Of a stretch of DNA of 64,000 nt, positions 16,378 to 25,262 are shown one piece after another. The stretch is taken from NCBI RefSeq assembly GCF_002101815.1, contig NZ_LQPM01000014.1, positions 38,120 through 102,119 on the forward strand, given 5' to 3'. The stretch comes from Mycobacterium paraense (lineage in GTDB: Bacteria > Actinomycetota > Actinomycetes > Mycobacteriales > Mycobacteriaceae). Under the pieces are notes generated by a model. The model did not search any database. It saw nothing but the letters and a program-made list of their open reading frames with translations, and was not told the DNA's origin. How positions within the stretch are numbered: the first letter of the stretch is position 1; each line of letters begins with the position of its first letter. The position numbers and the translations under genes were made by a program.

Positions 16378-17445
16378 ATGGTGATGAGCGCGAACCCTTA
16401 TCACATATTGCCAAGCCAGGCAATGAACCGGCGAGTTCACCATCGCCACAGCCCGCAGTCCTTTGCTGTATCGATGGCCAGCCGGTTGCTGGTGAAAAAT
16501 GTGGTGCGCGCTTGGGCCTTTCAGCCCAATCTGCACTGGCCTTTCCAATATGTGGACGGTTTGGCGGGGTTGATGCCGCGATTCAACCACTCGGCACGGA
16601 TCGAACCGATAAGGCTGGACAACTGTGCCGCCGAGTGGGTGCACGCGCCCGGCGTGTCCGGCAAGCGCGCGATCCTTTACCTCCACGGCGGCGCGTTTCT
16701 TACCTGTGGCCTCAACACGCACCGGTCCCTGGTGACCCGGCTGTCGCGGGCGGCGGACGCCGGCGTGCTGACCGTCGGCTACCGGAAGTTGCCGACACAT
16801 CAGATCTCCGACGCGATCGAAGACGGCATGAACGGCCTGCGCTGGCTGCAGGAGCGCGGCTACGGCGGGGACCAGATCGTCGTGGCGGGCGACTCGGCCG
16901 GGGGGTACCTCGCCTTCATGATCACGCTGGCGGCCATGCGCACGCATTTCGTCCGGCCCGCCGGCATCGCGGCGATCTCGCCGTTCACCGACGCCGACCC
17001 GGCACGCAAATTGCGGCACCGCAACGCCCGCAGGTGCTCCATGTTCACCAAGGCCGCGCTGTCGATGTTCGCCCGCTATCTCGGCGAGGTGCGGCTTCCG
17101 CACGACGGGGAAAAGACTGCGCGCATCGAATCCCCGGTGGACGCGGATCTCACGTCGCTGCCGCCGGTGGCCATTCACGCCAGTTCCGACGAGCTGTTAC
17201 TCCCGGACGCCGAGCTGATGGCTGAACGGTTGCAATTCAGCGGAGTTCGCTGCGATCTGCACCTGTGGGACCGCCAAATACATGACTTTCCGATTGCCGC
17301 CGACATCCTGCCGGAAGGAAGGCGCGCCATTCGATACATCGGGGACTTCATCAAAGAAGTCACCGCCGCGGCGGGCGGTTTGCCGAGCGCCCGCAAACAC
17401 CGGGTAGCCGGGCGGGCGCCGCAGTTCGCCGCGGCAGCGGGATAA
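16378..17445 (+). CDS. Alpha/beta hydrolase, hormone-sensitive-lipase family (Lip-type esterase)
   Basis: 355 residues. The HSL-family oxyanion motif YLHGGAFLTCG is followed by the nucleophile elbow VVAGDSAGGYLAF, an acidic residue in SSDELLLPDAEL and the catalytic His in QIHDFPI. Such enzymes hydrolyse short acyl esters; several mycobacterial Lip proteins belong here. A strong GGAGGTGA ribosome site lies 8 bases before the ATG. Upstream, CCCGCCG/CGGCGGG (16318-16339) forms a small inverted repeat. It precedes the FHA-ABC exporter in the place where pknF stands in M. tuberculosis. Confidence 0.87.
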   Translation: MVMSANPYHILPSQAMNRRVHHRHSPQSFAVSMASRLLVKNVVRAWAFQPNLHWPFQYVDGLAGLMPRFNHSARIEPIRLDNCAAEWVHAPGVSGKRAILYLHGGAFLTCGLNTHRSLVTRLSRAADAGVLTVGYRKLPTHQISDAIEDGMNGLRWLQERGYGGDQIVVAGDSAGGYLAFMITLAAMRTHFVRPAGIAAISPFTDADPARKLRHRNARRCSMFTKAALSMFARYLGEVRLPHDGEKTARIESPVDADLTSLPPVAIHASSDELLLPDAELMAERLQFSGVRCDLHLWDRQIHDFPIAADILPEGRRAIRYIGDFIKEVTAAAGGLPSARKHRVAGRAPQFAAAAG

Positions 17446-17580
17446 CGGATTTCGGGCGCTAAATTCCCACGGCGGTCCTTGTCTTTGCCCGGGTTAACCG
17501 GCGTCGGGGTCGATCGCGACGATGGCCCGGGGACGGCAAACCGCGTCGACGACTTGGGTCGCAATCGGCGCCGCTGCCGA

Positions 17581-17586
17581 TACAGT
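17581..17586 (+). promoter_or_regulatory. TACAGT -10 element of a likely leaderless transcript
   Basis: TACAGT is separated by 8 bases from the GTG at 17595, the start that best matches Rv1747. No ribosome site is present. This gives the exporter its own promoter, separate from the esterase gene that ends at 17445. Confidence 0.5.
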
Positions 17587-17594
17587 TGGTCCTC

Positions 17595-20267
17595 GTGAGC
17601 CCACCAGTCCCACCTGTGCTGACCGTGCGGTACGAGGGATCCGAGCGCACCTTCGCAGCAGGCACCGACGTCGTGATCGGGCGCGATCTCCGCGCGGACG
17701 TCCGCGTCGCACACCCGCTGATCTCCAGGACGCATCTCATCGTGCGGTTCGATCAGGGGAGATGGATCGCGATCGACAACGGCAGCCTCAACGGGCTCTA
17801 CGTCCAGAATCGTCGCGTGCCCGCCGTCGACATCCAGGACGGCATGCGGGTCAACATCGGCAATCCCGACGGCCCGGCGCTGACGTTCGAGGTCGGCCGC
17901 CACCAGGGTTCGGCCGGGCGCCCGCCACTGACGACGTCGATACCGATCTACAACCCGGCCAGCGGGCCGAGCGCCCGGACGCCCCACAGCCAGCCGCAGC
18001 AGTTCGGCCAGCACTGGCCGGGTCAGCCGCCCCAGCGGTCGGGGCCGGTCCGCCAGCAGCCGCATCAGCCAGGGATGAGGCCGATCCACCCGCCCAGCGG
18101 TCCCCAACCGGTTCATCCCCCGAGCGGGCCGACGCCCATGCAACCGGCCAGCGGCCCGCAGCCGGCGCCGAAGATCTACCGCCCACCCACCGGGCAGATG
18201 CCGCAGGCGCCCGCGGCGGAGCCGGAAACCGCCCGCGTCGCGGAGCCCGCGGCCGGCGAGACGGGCCGCGTCGGCGACTCCACCAACATCGCGACGTCGA
18301 TGATGAAAATCCTGCGGCCGGGCCGCACGTCGGTGGAGTCCATGCCGGGCTCGATCAAGATCGGCCGCGCCAACGACAACGACATCGTCATTCCCGAGGT
18401 GTTGGCCTCGCGCCACCACGCCACCCTCGTCCCCACGCCGCACGGCACCGAAATCCGCGACAACCGCAGTATCAACGGCACGTTCGTCAACGGCTCCCGC
18501 GTCGAATCCGCGGTGCTGCACGACGGCGACGTCGTCACGATCGGCAACATCGACCTGGTCTTCGCCGGCGGCACGCTGGCGCGCCGGGACGAGACCGCGA
18601 CCGCGACCCGCACGGGCGGGCTCGACGTCCGCGGGGTGACCTGGACGATCGAGAACAACAAGGTCCTGCTGGACGACATCTCGCTGGGTGCGCAGCCCGG
18701 GACGCTCACGGCCGTCATCGGCCCGTCGGGTGCGGGGAAGTCGACGTTCGCCCGGCTGGTGGCCGGCTACACGCACCCGAGCAAGGGCACCGTCTCCTTC
18801 GAGGGCCACAATGTGCACGCCGAATACGCCTCCTTGCGCAGCAGGATCGGGATGGTGCCGCAGGACGACGTGGTGCACGGCCAGCTGACCGTGCAGCAGG
18901 CCCTGATGTACGCCGCCGAGCTGCGGCTGCCACCCGACACCACCAAGGACGACCGCGCCCAGGTGGTGGCGCGGGTCCTCGAGGAACTCGAGATGACCCA
19001 GCACCTGCACACCCGGGTCGACAAGCTGTCCGGCGGCCAGCGCAAGCGCGCCTCGGTGGCGCTGGAGCTGCTGACCGGGCCGTCGCTGCTGATCCTGGAC
19101 GAGCCGACGTCGGGCCTGGACCCGGCGCTGGACCGGCAGGTCATGACCATGCTGCGGCAGCTGGCCGACGCCGGGCGGGTGGTGCTGGTGGTCACCCACT
19201 CGCTGACCTACCTGGACGTGTGCGACCAGGTGCTGTTGCTGGCCCCCGGCGGCAAGACCGCGTTCTGCGGGCCGCCCAGCCAGATCGGCGCGGCCATGGG
19301 CACGACGAACTGGGCCGACATTTTCAGCACGGTCGCGGGCGACCCCGACGGCGCCAAGGCGCGTTACCTGGCGCGGACGGGCCCGCCGCCGCCACCGCCG
19401 CCCGCCGAGCAACCCGCGGAGATCGGCGATCCGTCGCACACCAGCCTGCTCCGGCAGTTCTCCACGATCGCGCGGCGCCAGGTGCGGTTGATCGTCTCCG
19501 ACCGCGGCTACTTCGTCTTCTTGGCGCTGCTGCCGTTCATCATGGGCTCGCTGTCGATGTCGGTGCCCGGCGACGTGGGCTTCGGCAAGCCGAACCCGAT
19601 GGGCGCCGCGCCCACCGAGCCCGGACAGATCCTGGTGTTGCTCAACGTGGGAGCCGTGTTCATGGGGACCGCGCTGACGATTCGGGACCTGATCGGTGAG
19701 CGCGCGATCTTCCTGCGCGAGCAGGCGGTTGGCCTGTCCACGTCGGCGTACCTGCTGGCGAAGGTCTTCGTCTACACGGTGTTCGCGGTCATTCAGTCCG
19801 CGATCGTCACCGTCATCGCGATCATCGGCAAGGGCGGCCCGACGCAGGGCGCCGTGGCGTTGGGCATCCCCAATCTGGAGCTGTTCGTCGACGTCGCCAT
19901 GACCACCGTCGCCTCGGCGATGCTCGGGTTGGTGCTGTCGTCGATCGCCAAGTCCAACGAGCAGATCATGCCGTTGCTCGTCGTGGCGGTGATGTCGCAG
20001 CTGGTGTTCTCGGGCGGCATGATTCCGGTCACCGATCGCGTCGGGCTGGACCAGATGTCTTGGGCCACACCGGCCAGATGGGGCTTCGCGGCGTCGGCCT
20101 CCACCGTCGACCTGCTCACGCTGCAACAGGCGGTGCCGTCCGTGCCGCACGACTCGCATTGGCGACACACGCTCGGCGCGTGGTGGTTCGACATGGGCAT
20201 GCTGGTGCTGCTCAGCGGCGTCTACCTGGGCTTCGTGCGCTGGAAGATCCGGCTCAGGTCCGGCTGA
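17595..20267 (+). CDS. FHA-FHA-ABC exporter (Rv1747 orthologue)
   Basis: 890 residues. FHA domain 1 spans about 25-100 (IGRDLRADVRVAH, ISRTHLIVRF, NGSLNGLYV) and FHA domain 2 about 250-325 (IGRANDNDIVIPEVLASRHH, NRSINGTFVNG). The ATPase has Walker A GPSGAGKS (376-383), signature LSGGQRKR (478-485) and Walker B LLILDEP (498-504); the last 270 residues are an ABC2-type membrane domain with six helices. The two FHA domains are joined by a Pro/Gln-rich linker with repeated HPPSGP units. In M. tuberculosis Rv1747 is phosphorylated by the Ser/Thr kinase PknF and has been linked to phosphatidylinositol mannoside levels. The adjacent pknF gene of that species is absent here. Confidence 0.97.
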   Translation: MSPPVPPVLTVRYEGSERTFAAGTDVVIGRDLRADVRVAHPLISRTHLIVRFDQGRWIAIDNGSLNGLYVQNRRVPAVDIQDGMRVNIGNPDGPALTFEVGRHQGSAGRPPLTTSIPIYNPASGPSARTPHSQPQQFGQHWPGQPPQRSGPVRQQPHQPGMRPIHPPSGPQPVHPPSGPTPMQPASGPQPAPKIYRPPTGQMPQAPAAEPETARVAEPAAGETGRVGDSTNIATSMMKILRPGRTSVESMPGSIKIGRANDNDIVIPEVLASRHHATLVPTPHGTEIRDNRSINGTFVNGSRVESAVLHDGDVVTIGNIDLVFAGGTLARRDETATATRTGGLDVRGVTWTIENNKVLLDDISLGAQPGTLTAVIGPSGAGKSTFARLVAGYTHPSKGTVSFEGHNVHAEYASLRSRIGMVPQDDVVHGQLTVQQALMYAAELRLPPDTTKDDRAQVVARVLEELEMTQHLHTRVDKLSGGQRKRASVALELLTGPSLLILDEPTSGLDPALDRQVMTMLRQLADAGRVVLVVTHSLTYLDVCDQVLLLAPGGKTAFCGPPSQIGAAMGTTNWADIFSTVAGDPDGAKARYLARTGPPPPPPPAEQPAEIGDPSHTSLLRQFSTIARRQVRLIVSDRGYFVFLALLPFIMGSLSMSVPGDVGFGKPNPMGAAPTEPGQILVLLNVGAVFMGTALTIRDLIGERAIFLREQAVGLSTSAYLLAKVFVYTVFAVIQSAIVTVIAIIGKGGPTQGAVALGIPNLELFVDVAMTTVASAMLGLVLSSIAKSNEQIMPLLVVAVMSQLVFSGGMIPVTDRVGLDQMSWATPARWGFAASASTVDLLTLQQAVPSVPHDSHWRHTLGAWWFDMGMLVLLSGVYLGFVRWKIRLRSG

Positions 20268-20279
20268 CGGCCCCGCCCG

Positions 20280-20387
20280 GCATCGGGTGTGCGCCGGCGG
20301 CTTTTGGTGTGCGCTCGGGGCGGCGAAATCGCGAAATCCTCGCCCCAGACGCACACTCAAAGCACTGGGCGCACACTCGATGCTTAC
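20280..20387. terminator. Nested inverted repeat between convergent genes
   Basis: Two nested stems lie between the exporter stop (20267) and the stop of the small leftward gene (20388). The outer arms are CATCGGGTGTGCGCC and GGGCGCACACTCGATG; the inner arms run from about CTTTTGGTGTGCG to CGCACACTCAAAG with CGGGGCG/CGCCCC at the tip. Position and symmetry fit a bidirectional terminator. GTGTGCG/CGCACAC arms recur at 37892-38014, so it may also be a dispersed repeat. Confidence 0.6.
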
Positions 20388-20552
20388 CTAGGCCCCCTTG
20401 CGGACCGCCTGCTCGGCCGCGGCCCGCATCCGGTCCGACAGCTGCAGCAGCGCGTGTTCGCCCACCCCGTTGGGCACCGTATAGGCGAGCTGCCGTAACT
20501 CAAGGGCGCAATCGTGCAACTCCTGACGGAGGCGGGTCTCAAGGGTGGGCAT
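20388..20552 (-). CDS. Small uncharacterised protein (54 residues)
   Basis: A 55-codon frame beginning MPTLETRLRQELHDCALELR and ending AAAEQAVRKGA. An AGGAAG ribosome site stands 5 bases before the ATG at 20552, and the amphipathic helical pattern (LRQELHDCALELRQLAYTV; LLQLSDRMRAAAEQAV) makes a real two-helix protein likely. It is too short for most gene-length cut-offs. A different reading frame over the same bases is rich in Arg, Cys and Pro and is a shadow. I do not know the family. Confidence 0.6.
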   Translation of the reverse strand: MPTLETRLRQELHDCALELRQLAYTVPNGVGEHALLQLSDRMRAAAEQAVRKGA

Positions 20553-20677
20553 GACGTCTTCCTAAGCGAGGGGCCGAGCGAAACTGTCTGCAAAAAATTT
20601 TCGCAGCACGGGCCCGCATCCGCGACGGCGGCGAAGCGTTTTTACGGGAGATTGACAGCGTTTTTACATCCGGGTGT

Positions 20678-21661
20678 TCAGCGGTGAACGTAATCCAACG
20701 TGACTCGCAGCAGCGCGGCCCGCCGGTTGATGCCGTCCGGCGAAGCCGTGGTGCCGCCGTCGGTCGTCACGTAGGCGACGCGGCCAGGATCACCGGGGCC
20801 GCGCCCCCATGCCGCGCTGGACGGCCCGACGAGGGTTTCGTCGAACGGGTCGCCGGCGATGTGGCGGACCTCGCTGCCGTGCCGCGGCGTCAGCGGCACC
20901 CGGTCGATCGTGTTGGCCCGATGCCTTGTGACGTAGGCGAACCCGCCGTCTTCGTCGAGGCAGAAGTCGTCGGCGTTGTCGATGGCGGCGACGAACTGCG
21001 GCGGGCCGGCCGGATCGAGGCTGGAGGAATCGACGGGCACCCGCATGAACACCTGCTGCGCGGTGGAGGTGTAGTACAGGTGGCCGGTTTGCGGGCCGTA
21101 CCGCACCCCGTTGACACCCGGCTGCGGCGGGGGAGGCACGCCGCTGTCCGGGTCGTCGCCCATGGTGTCGTCTGCCAGCCAGACCCGGGCCGTCGCCCCG
21201 CGGGCGGCGTCGCTGAGGTCGACGCGCCAGATGAGCCCGGCGAAGCAGTCGGCGATCGCCAAGACGTCGGGCCCGAGGACGCACGCGCCGTTGAGCGCGC
21301 GGACGCGCTCGTCGAACGTGAAGACAACCTGCGGCGATATCGGCTCACCGGGCGTCCACGCGGCGAGATCGATTCGCGCCAAATGCGATTCGTGAGTCGT
21401 ATAGCCCTCGGTGAGGCAGACGATGAACACGTCGGGGGCGACCTCCGCGATCCCTGTGACCGGATGATCGAAGGTGTGCACCAGGACAGGCTCGACCACC
21501 TCGTCGGGCCTTGCGGGCGGAACCCACCAGAGTTGTTTGTGCACGACATCCGTGACGAGGATCGACTGGTCGGCGCGCACGGCGAGGTTTTCCGGGAACT
21601 GCCCCTGCGGCAAGAACGCGACGGGGGTCAGCGTGACCGCGGGCAACGGGGCAAGGGCCAT
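20678..21661 (-). CDS. SMP-30/gluconolactonase-like beta-propeller protein
   Basis: 327 residues with repeated propeller strands: FPENLAVRADQSILVTDVVHKQLWWV, GIAEVAPDVFIVCLTEGYTTHESHLARID, GACVLGPDVLAIADCFAGLIWRVD, GVNGVRYGPQTGHLYYTSTAQQVFMRV, ADDFCLDEDGGFAYVTRHRANTIDRV. This fits a six-bladed SMP-30-like lactonase or strictosidine-synthase-like fold. There is no signal peptide, so it is probably cytoplasmic. The ATG lies 2 bases after the stop of the carboxymuconolactone-decarboxylase-like gene, so the two form an operon. A lactonase following a Baeyer-Villiger pathway is attractive but unproven. Confidence 0.8.
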   Translation of the reverse strand: MALAPLPAVTLTPVAFLPQGQFPENLAVRADQSILVTDVVHKQLWWVPPARPDEVVEPVLVHTFDHPVTGIAEVAPDVFIVCLTEGYTTHESHLARIDLAAWTPGEPISPQVVFTFDERVRALNGACVLGPDVLAIADCFAGLIWRVDLSDAARGATARVWLADDTMGDDPDSGVPPPPQPGVNGVRYGPQTGHLYYTSTAQQVFMRVPVDSSSLDPAGPPQFVAAIDNADDFCLDEDGGFAYVTRHRANTIDRVPLTPRHGSEVRHIAGDPFDETLVGPSSAAWGRGPGDPGRVAYVTTDGGTTASPDGINRRAALLRVTLDYVHR

Positions 21662-21663
21662 GC

Positions 21664-22233
21664 TTACTGCTCCAGGCCTTCGGCGTCGGCCGGGACATCG
21701 AAGGCGTTGAGCGTCATACACACCATGGTGAACCAACCCAGCAGGACCGCGACGTCCACGATGCCCGCGTCGCCGAGCAACTCTTTGGCGCGCCGGTACA
21801 TGCCGAGCGGCACGATGCGCGCGGCGATCAACGCCGATGCGAGCTCGTAGACCACCTGTTCGCGGGGATCGTCGAAAGACGTGGGCAGTCCGGCGATGAT
21901 CGCTTCGACACGTCGCGGGTCCAGATGCCCGCTGCGTTCGCCGATGATCTCGTGCTCGTAGCTCGCGTAGGCGCTGCGCCAATGGGCGTTGACGACATTG
22001 GTCGCGATCTCGATCTCGGCCTTCGTCAACGTCGACTCGCGCTGGAAGTAGGCGCCGGTCGGCACGATCGTCTCGGACAGCCTGGGGTTGGCGAGCCAAA
22101 TCTTGTGCGGCCCGGGAACCAGCCCCCGCAATTTGCGGGTGACGTCGTAGGCCGCCCTCATCTGAGGCGACATCTCTCCAACCGGTGTTTCGACGAACCG
22201 GCCGAACGTGCCGAAATCGGGTGTATCGCTCAT
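21664..22233 (-). CDS. Carboxymuconolactone decarboxylase/AhpD-fold protein
   Basis: 189 residues with the helical CMD core: GEMSPQMRAAYDVTRKLRGLVPGPHKIWLANPRLSE, then TLTKAEIEIATNVVNAHWRSAYASYEHEIIGERSGHL. The redox CxxC of AhpD is absent; the equivalent stretch reads WRSAYASYEHE, so peroxidase activity through a disulfide is unlikely and a decarboxylase-like or binding role is more plausible. The start at ATG 22233 begins MSDTPDFGTFGRF. First gene of a two-gene leftward operon with the SMP-30-like gene, diverging from the acyl-CoA dehydrogenase operon. Confidence 0.83.
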   Translation of the reverse strand: MSDTPDFGTFGRFVETPVGEMSPQMRAAYDVTRKLRGLVPGPHKIWLANPRLSETIVPTGAYFQRESTLTKAEIEIATNVVNAHWRSAYASYEHEIIGERSGHLDPRRVEAIIAGLPTSFDDPREQVVYELASALIAARIVPLGMYRRAKELLGDAGIVDVAVLLGWFTMVCMTLNAFDVPADAEGLEQ

Positions 22234-22472
22234 GTCCGCCTCCAGGGTCCAGCGTTGCAGTGCGACGAGAAAGCGGTCGTCGTCAAGGCGTCCGCGTCGG
22301 GCACGGCCCGAATTGCCCGGCATGACAAGCACTACCCGGCCTGGGTTACAGCCAGTCGAACCGGGCCCACAAACAGTGGGTACGCCGGGCGTGACGTCAG
22401 GGCGAAATGCCGCACGGAATTTTGCCGTGGCGTTACGCTGACGCGGCCCCACCGAGGGGTTAGGTTGCCGGA
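22234..22472. promoter_or_regulatory. Divergent promoter region before the acyl-CoA dehydrogenase operon
   Basis: 239 bases between divergent operons, the longest non-coding stretch in the window. TAGGTT at 22461-22466, six bases before the ATG at 22473, is a good leaderless -10 candidate for the rightward operon. A short CCCAC/GTGGG repeat lies near 22368. I saw no KstR- or KstR2-type palindrome and no open frame with coding character. Confidence 0.45.
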
Positions 22473-23651
22473 ATGGATTTCGAACTCGACGCCGGGCAAC
22501 GCGCCTGGTTGGCCGAGGTTCGGGACTTCCTCCACCAGAACGTCACCGCCGAATTGCGGGCCGAGCTCGCCGCGCACGATCTGGAGCTGCCCGACGGCGA
22601 GGTGGCACGATTTCGCCGCAAGATCGGCGCGAAGGGCTGGTTCGGACTCAACTGGCCGCGCGAGTACGGCGGGCTCGGGTTGGGCGCCGTTCATCAACAC
22701 CTGCTCATGAGCGAGTTCGAATATTGGGGCGTGCCCGGACCCGACCTGACCGTCACCTCGGTGGCGCCGATGATCATGCGCCACGGCACCGAGCGGAACA
22801 AGAACGAATGGCTGCCGCTGATCGCCAAGGGCGAAATGATCTGCGCGGTGGGCTATTCCGAACCCGACGCGGGAACCGACTTGGCCGGCCTGCGCACCCG
22901 GGCGACGCTCGACGGCCAGGACTGGGTGATCAACGGCACCAAGATCTGGAACAGCGGGGCGCAGCGCGCCACCCACGAATGGCTGTGCGTGCGAACCGAC
23001 CCGAACGCGGTGCGGCACAAGGGGATTTCCGTCATCATCGTGCCGATCGACAGCCCCGGCATCGAAATCCGCCCGCTCTACGCGTGGTCGGGCTACCGCA
23101 CCAACGAGGTGCATTTTCGCGACGTGCGGGTCCCGGTCACCCATCTGATCGGCGAAGTCAATCGGGGCTGGACCTACATCACCGGCGCGCTCGACCTGGA
23201 ACGTGGCGCGCTGACCAATGCGGGCGATTTGCGCCGCGCCGTCGACGACCTGCATCGCCTCGCGCGAAGGCCCCGGCGCGACGGCACGGTGCCCGCCCAC
23301 GACCCGGCGCTGCGGCGCCGGCTGGCGCTCGCCGAGGCCGACGTGGAGGTGGCCACCCTGATGGGCTACGAGGCCGCATCGATCCTGGACGGCGGCACCA
23401 TTCCCACCGTCGAGGTCAGCGTGGAGAAGGTCTTCACCAGCGAGCTGCGCCAGCGCATCGCCGACCTGGCGCTCGATCTGCTCGGCCCCGACGGCCTGCT
23501 CGCCCATCGCGGCGAGGACGCGCCGCTGTCCGGCAAGTTCGAACGGCTGTACCGAGCCGCCCCGCTGATGCGTTTCGGCGGGGGCACCAACGAGGTGCTG
23601 CGCGACATCATCGCCCAGCGCGGCCACGGAATGCCCTCGTATGGACGTTAG
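22473..23651 (+). CDS. Acyl-CoA dehydrogenase (FadE family)
   Basis: 392 residues with the complete ACAD fold: ICAVGYSEPDAGTDLAGLRTRA for the flavin and substrate, INGTKIWNSGAQRATHEWLCVRTD, VPVTHLIGEVNRGW, and the C-terminal MRFGGGTNEVLRDIIAQRGHGMP. Length and motifs are like FadE29/FadE17-type subunits that pair with a second FadE in heterotetramers acting on steroid side chains. It overlaps the next fadE-like gene by 11 bases, supporting such a pair. First gene of a six-gene operon. Confidence 0.93.
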   Translation: MDFELDAGQRAWLAEVRDFLHQNVTAELRAELAAHDLELPDGEVARFRRKIGAKGWFGLNWPREYGGLGLGAVHQHLLMSEFEYWGVPGPDLTVTSVAPMIMRHGTERNKNEWLPLIAKGEMICAVGYSEPDAGTDLAGLRTRATLDGQDWVINGTKIWNSGAQRATHEWLCVRTDPNAVRHKGISVIIVPIDSPGIEIRPLYAWSGYRTNEVHFRDVRVPVTHLIGEVNRGWTYITGALDLERGALTNAGDLRRAVDDLHRLARRPRRDGTVPAHDPALRRRLALAEADVEVATLMGYEAASILDGGTIPTVEVSVEKVFTSELRQRIADLALDLLGPDGLLAHRGEDAPLSGKFERLYRAAPLMRFGGGTNEVLRDIIAQRGHGMPSYGR

Positions 23652-24762
23652 GCCCAGCGCCGAGCGGCGCGAGTTCGCGTCGACGTTGCGCGCGCTGCTC
23701 GCGGCGGAGGACACCGTCGGCCTGGCGCGCGGGCTGCGCGAACCCGGAGCCGACCGAACCACCCCGGCCCTCTGGAAGGCGTTGTCCGACGCAGGAATAT
23801 TCGGGCTTGCCATCGCCGAGCGATACGGCGGCTCCGGGGGCTCCCTGACGGATCTCGCCGTCTTCTATGCGGAGGCGGGTCGCGCCCTGTGCCCGACCAC
23901 GGTGCACAGCTCCGTGGCGGCCGCGCTGGCGATCGATCGGCTGGCGTCGCCGGAGGCCAAGGCCGAATGGCTGCCGCCGCTGGCAACCGGCAGCGTTCGC
24001 GGCACGGCGGCGCTGTGGAGCGCCCGCGACGCCGCGGTCGTCTCGCCGGCGCTGTCGGCCGAACCCGACTCGGGCGGCGGCTGGCGCCTCACCGGGACCG
24101 CCGACTACGTCGCCGACGCCGACGTCGCCGACGCCATCGTGGTCTCGGCGGCCGCCCCCGGGCGAACGCTGGTCTTCGCCGTCGCCGCGCACGCGGCCGG
24201 GGTGACCGCGGAGCCGCTGGCCATGGCCGGCGGCCACCGGGCGTTCACCGTGCGCTTCCACGACGTGCTCGCCACGGCCGGCGCGCTGCTGGGTGAGGCC
24301 GAACCGCCGGCGCTGCGGCGCGTCGCGAACACGGCGGTGGCGCTGGGCTCCGTCGACCTGGTCGGCGTCGGTGAGGCGGTGCTGGACCGCACCGTCGATT
24401 ACGCGAAGCTGCGTCACCAGTTCGGGCGCCCGATCGCGTCCTTCCAGGCCGCGCAGCACCTGATCGCCAACATGCACATCGCCCTGGCCGCCGCGCGATT
24501 GGCGGCGCATTCGGCGGTCTTCTGGCTGGGGCGCGGCCGGCTGGCGAGCAGGGAAACGGCGATCGCGCGCATGCGCGCCGCCACCGCGGCCCGGCTGATC
24601 ACCCAGGACGCCCACCAATTGCACGGCGGGATGGGCTATGTCACCGAGACCGACCTGCACCTGTGGAGCGAACGGGCGCGGCTGGGCGCGACGCTCGGCG
24701 GCGGAGGCGACGTCGCCGCGGCATGGCTGGAAGAAACCTTGGAGGAGAGCGCCGGTGAGTGA
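23641..24762 (+). CDS. Acyl-CoA dehydrogenase (FadE family), probable partner subunit
   Basis: 373 residues. The N-terminal helical domain (FASTLRALLAAEDTVGLARGL; FGLAIAERYGGSGGSL) and the C-terminal helical domain (YAKLRHQFGRPIASFQAAQHLIANMHIALAAARLAAH; LHGGMGYVTETDLHLW) are ACAD-like, while the middle is short and lacks the strong flavin-binding motifs seen in the first subunit. That asymmetry matches FadE28/FadE29-like heteromers, in which the two subunits share one FAD site between them. It overlaps genes on both sides. The pairing is inferred from gene order and motif division. Confidence 0.9.
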   Translation: MDVRPSAERREFASTLRALLAAEDTVGLARGLREPGADRTTPALWKALSDAGIFGLAIAERYGGSGGSLTDLAVFYAEAGRALCPTTVHSSVAAALAIDRLASPEAKAEWLPPLATGSVRGTAALWSARDAAVVSPALSAEPDSGGGWRLTGTADYVADADVADAIVVSAAAPGRTLVFAVAAHAAGVTAEPLAMAGGHRAFTVRFHDVLATAGALLGEAEPPALRRVANTAVALGSVDLVGVGEAVLDRTVDYAKLRHQFGRPIASFQAAQHLIANMHIALAAARLAAHSAVFWLGRGRLASRETAIARMRAATAARLITQDAHQLHGGMGYVTETDLHLWSERARLGATLGGGGDVAAAWLEETLEESAGE

Positions 24763-25255
24763 TGAGTCTTTGATCGACGCCGAATCGGCGGCGCGGGTGG
24801 GCACCGTCGCCGCATCGGCCGGCGGCGAGGTGAACCTGCGCGATTGGCAGCGGTGGGCGGCCGCCGTGGGTGACCACAACCCGCTCTGGTTCGATCCGGA
24901 ATACGCCCGCGCCAACGGGTTTCGCGACATCATCTGCCCCCCGCTTTACCTGCAATACGCCGTCCTCGGCGTCACGCACCTCGACGCGCTGCGGCCCGAC
25001 GGATCCTCCGGCGCCGTCTCCGGCAGCCTCGCGTTTCCCCGCGCCCCCAAGCGGATGGCCGGCGGCGAGAGCTTCACCTTCCACCTGCCGGCCTACCACC
25101 GCGACGAGATCGAAATGATCCGCACCATCGAGTCCATCGTCGAAAAGCAGGGCCGCTCGGGCCGATTCGTCCTGGTGACCTGGCACACGGTCTATCGCAA
25201 CCAGCACCGCGAGCTGCTCGCCGAAGCCTCGACCTCGATGATCGCCCGTCCCTAG
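24755..25255 (+). CDS. MaoC-like hotdog protein (FAS1-type dehydratase domain)
   Basis: 166 residues from the GTG at 24755, which follows TTGGAGGAGAG and overlaps the preceding stop by 8 bases. LRDWQRWAAAVGDHNPLWFDPEYARANGFRDIICPPLYLQYAVLG is the N-terminal MaoC-type domain. In the hydratase-2 motif GDxNPxH the final His is replaced by Trp (GDHNPLW), so this subunit may not carry out the hydration alone. In the igr operon the hydratase is formed by two such proteins, ChsH1 and ChsH2; this one resembles the MaoC part of ChsH2. Confidence 0.87.
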   Translation: MSDESLIDAESAARVGTVAASAGGEVNLRDWQRWAAAVGDHNPLWFDPEYARANGFRDIICPPLYLQYAVLGVTHLDALRPDGSSGAVSGSLAFPRAPKRMAGGESFTFHLPAYHRDEIEMIRTIESIVEKQGRSGRFVLVTWHTVYRNQHRELLAEASTSMIARP

Positions 25256-25262
25256 GAGCACG

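Noticed and set aside
17175..20360. A 1061-codon open frame antisense to the FHA-ABC exporter
   Set aside because: Its translation is Arg/His/Gln-rich with no domain, while the opposite strand encodes a protein matching Rv1747 throughout. It is a by-product of high GC in the third codon position.
20384..20593. A 69-codon leftward frame overlapping the 54-residue gene
   Set aside because: It is rich in Arg, Cys, Ser and Pro and lacks a ribosome site; the other frame has a ribosome site and a sensible helical protein.
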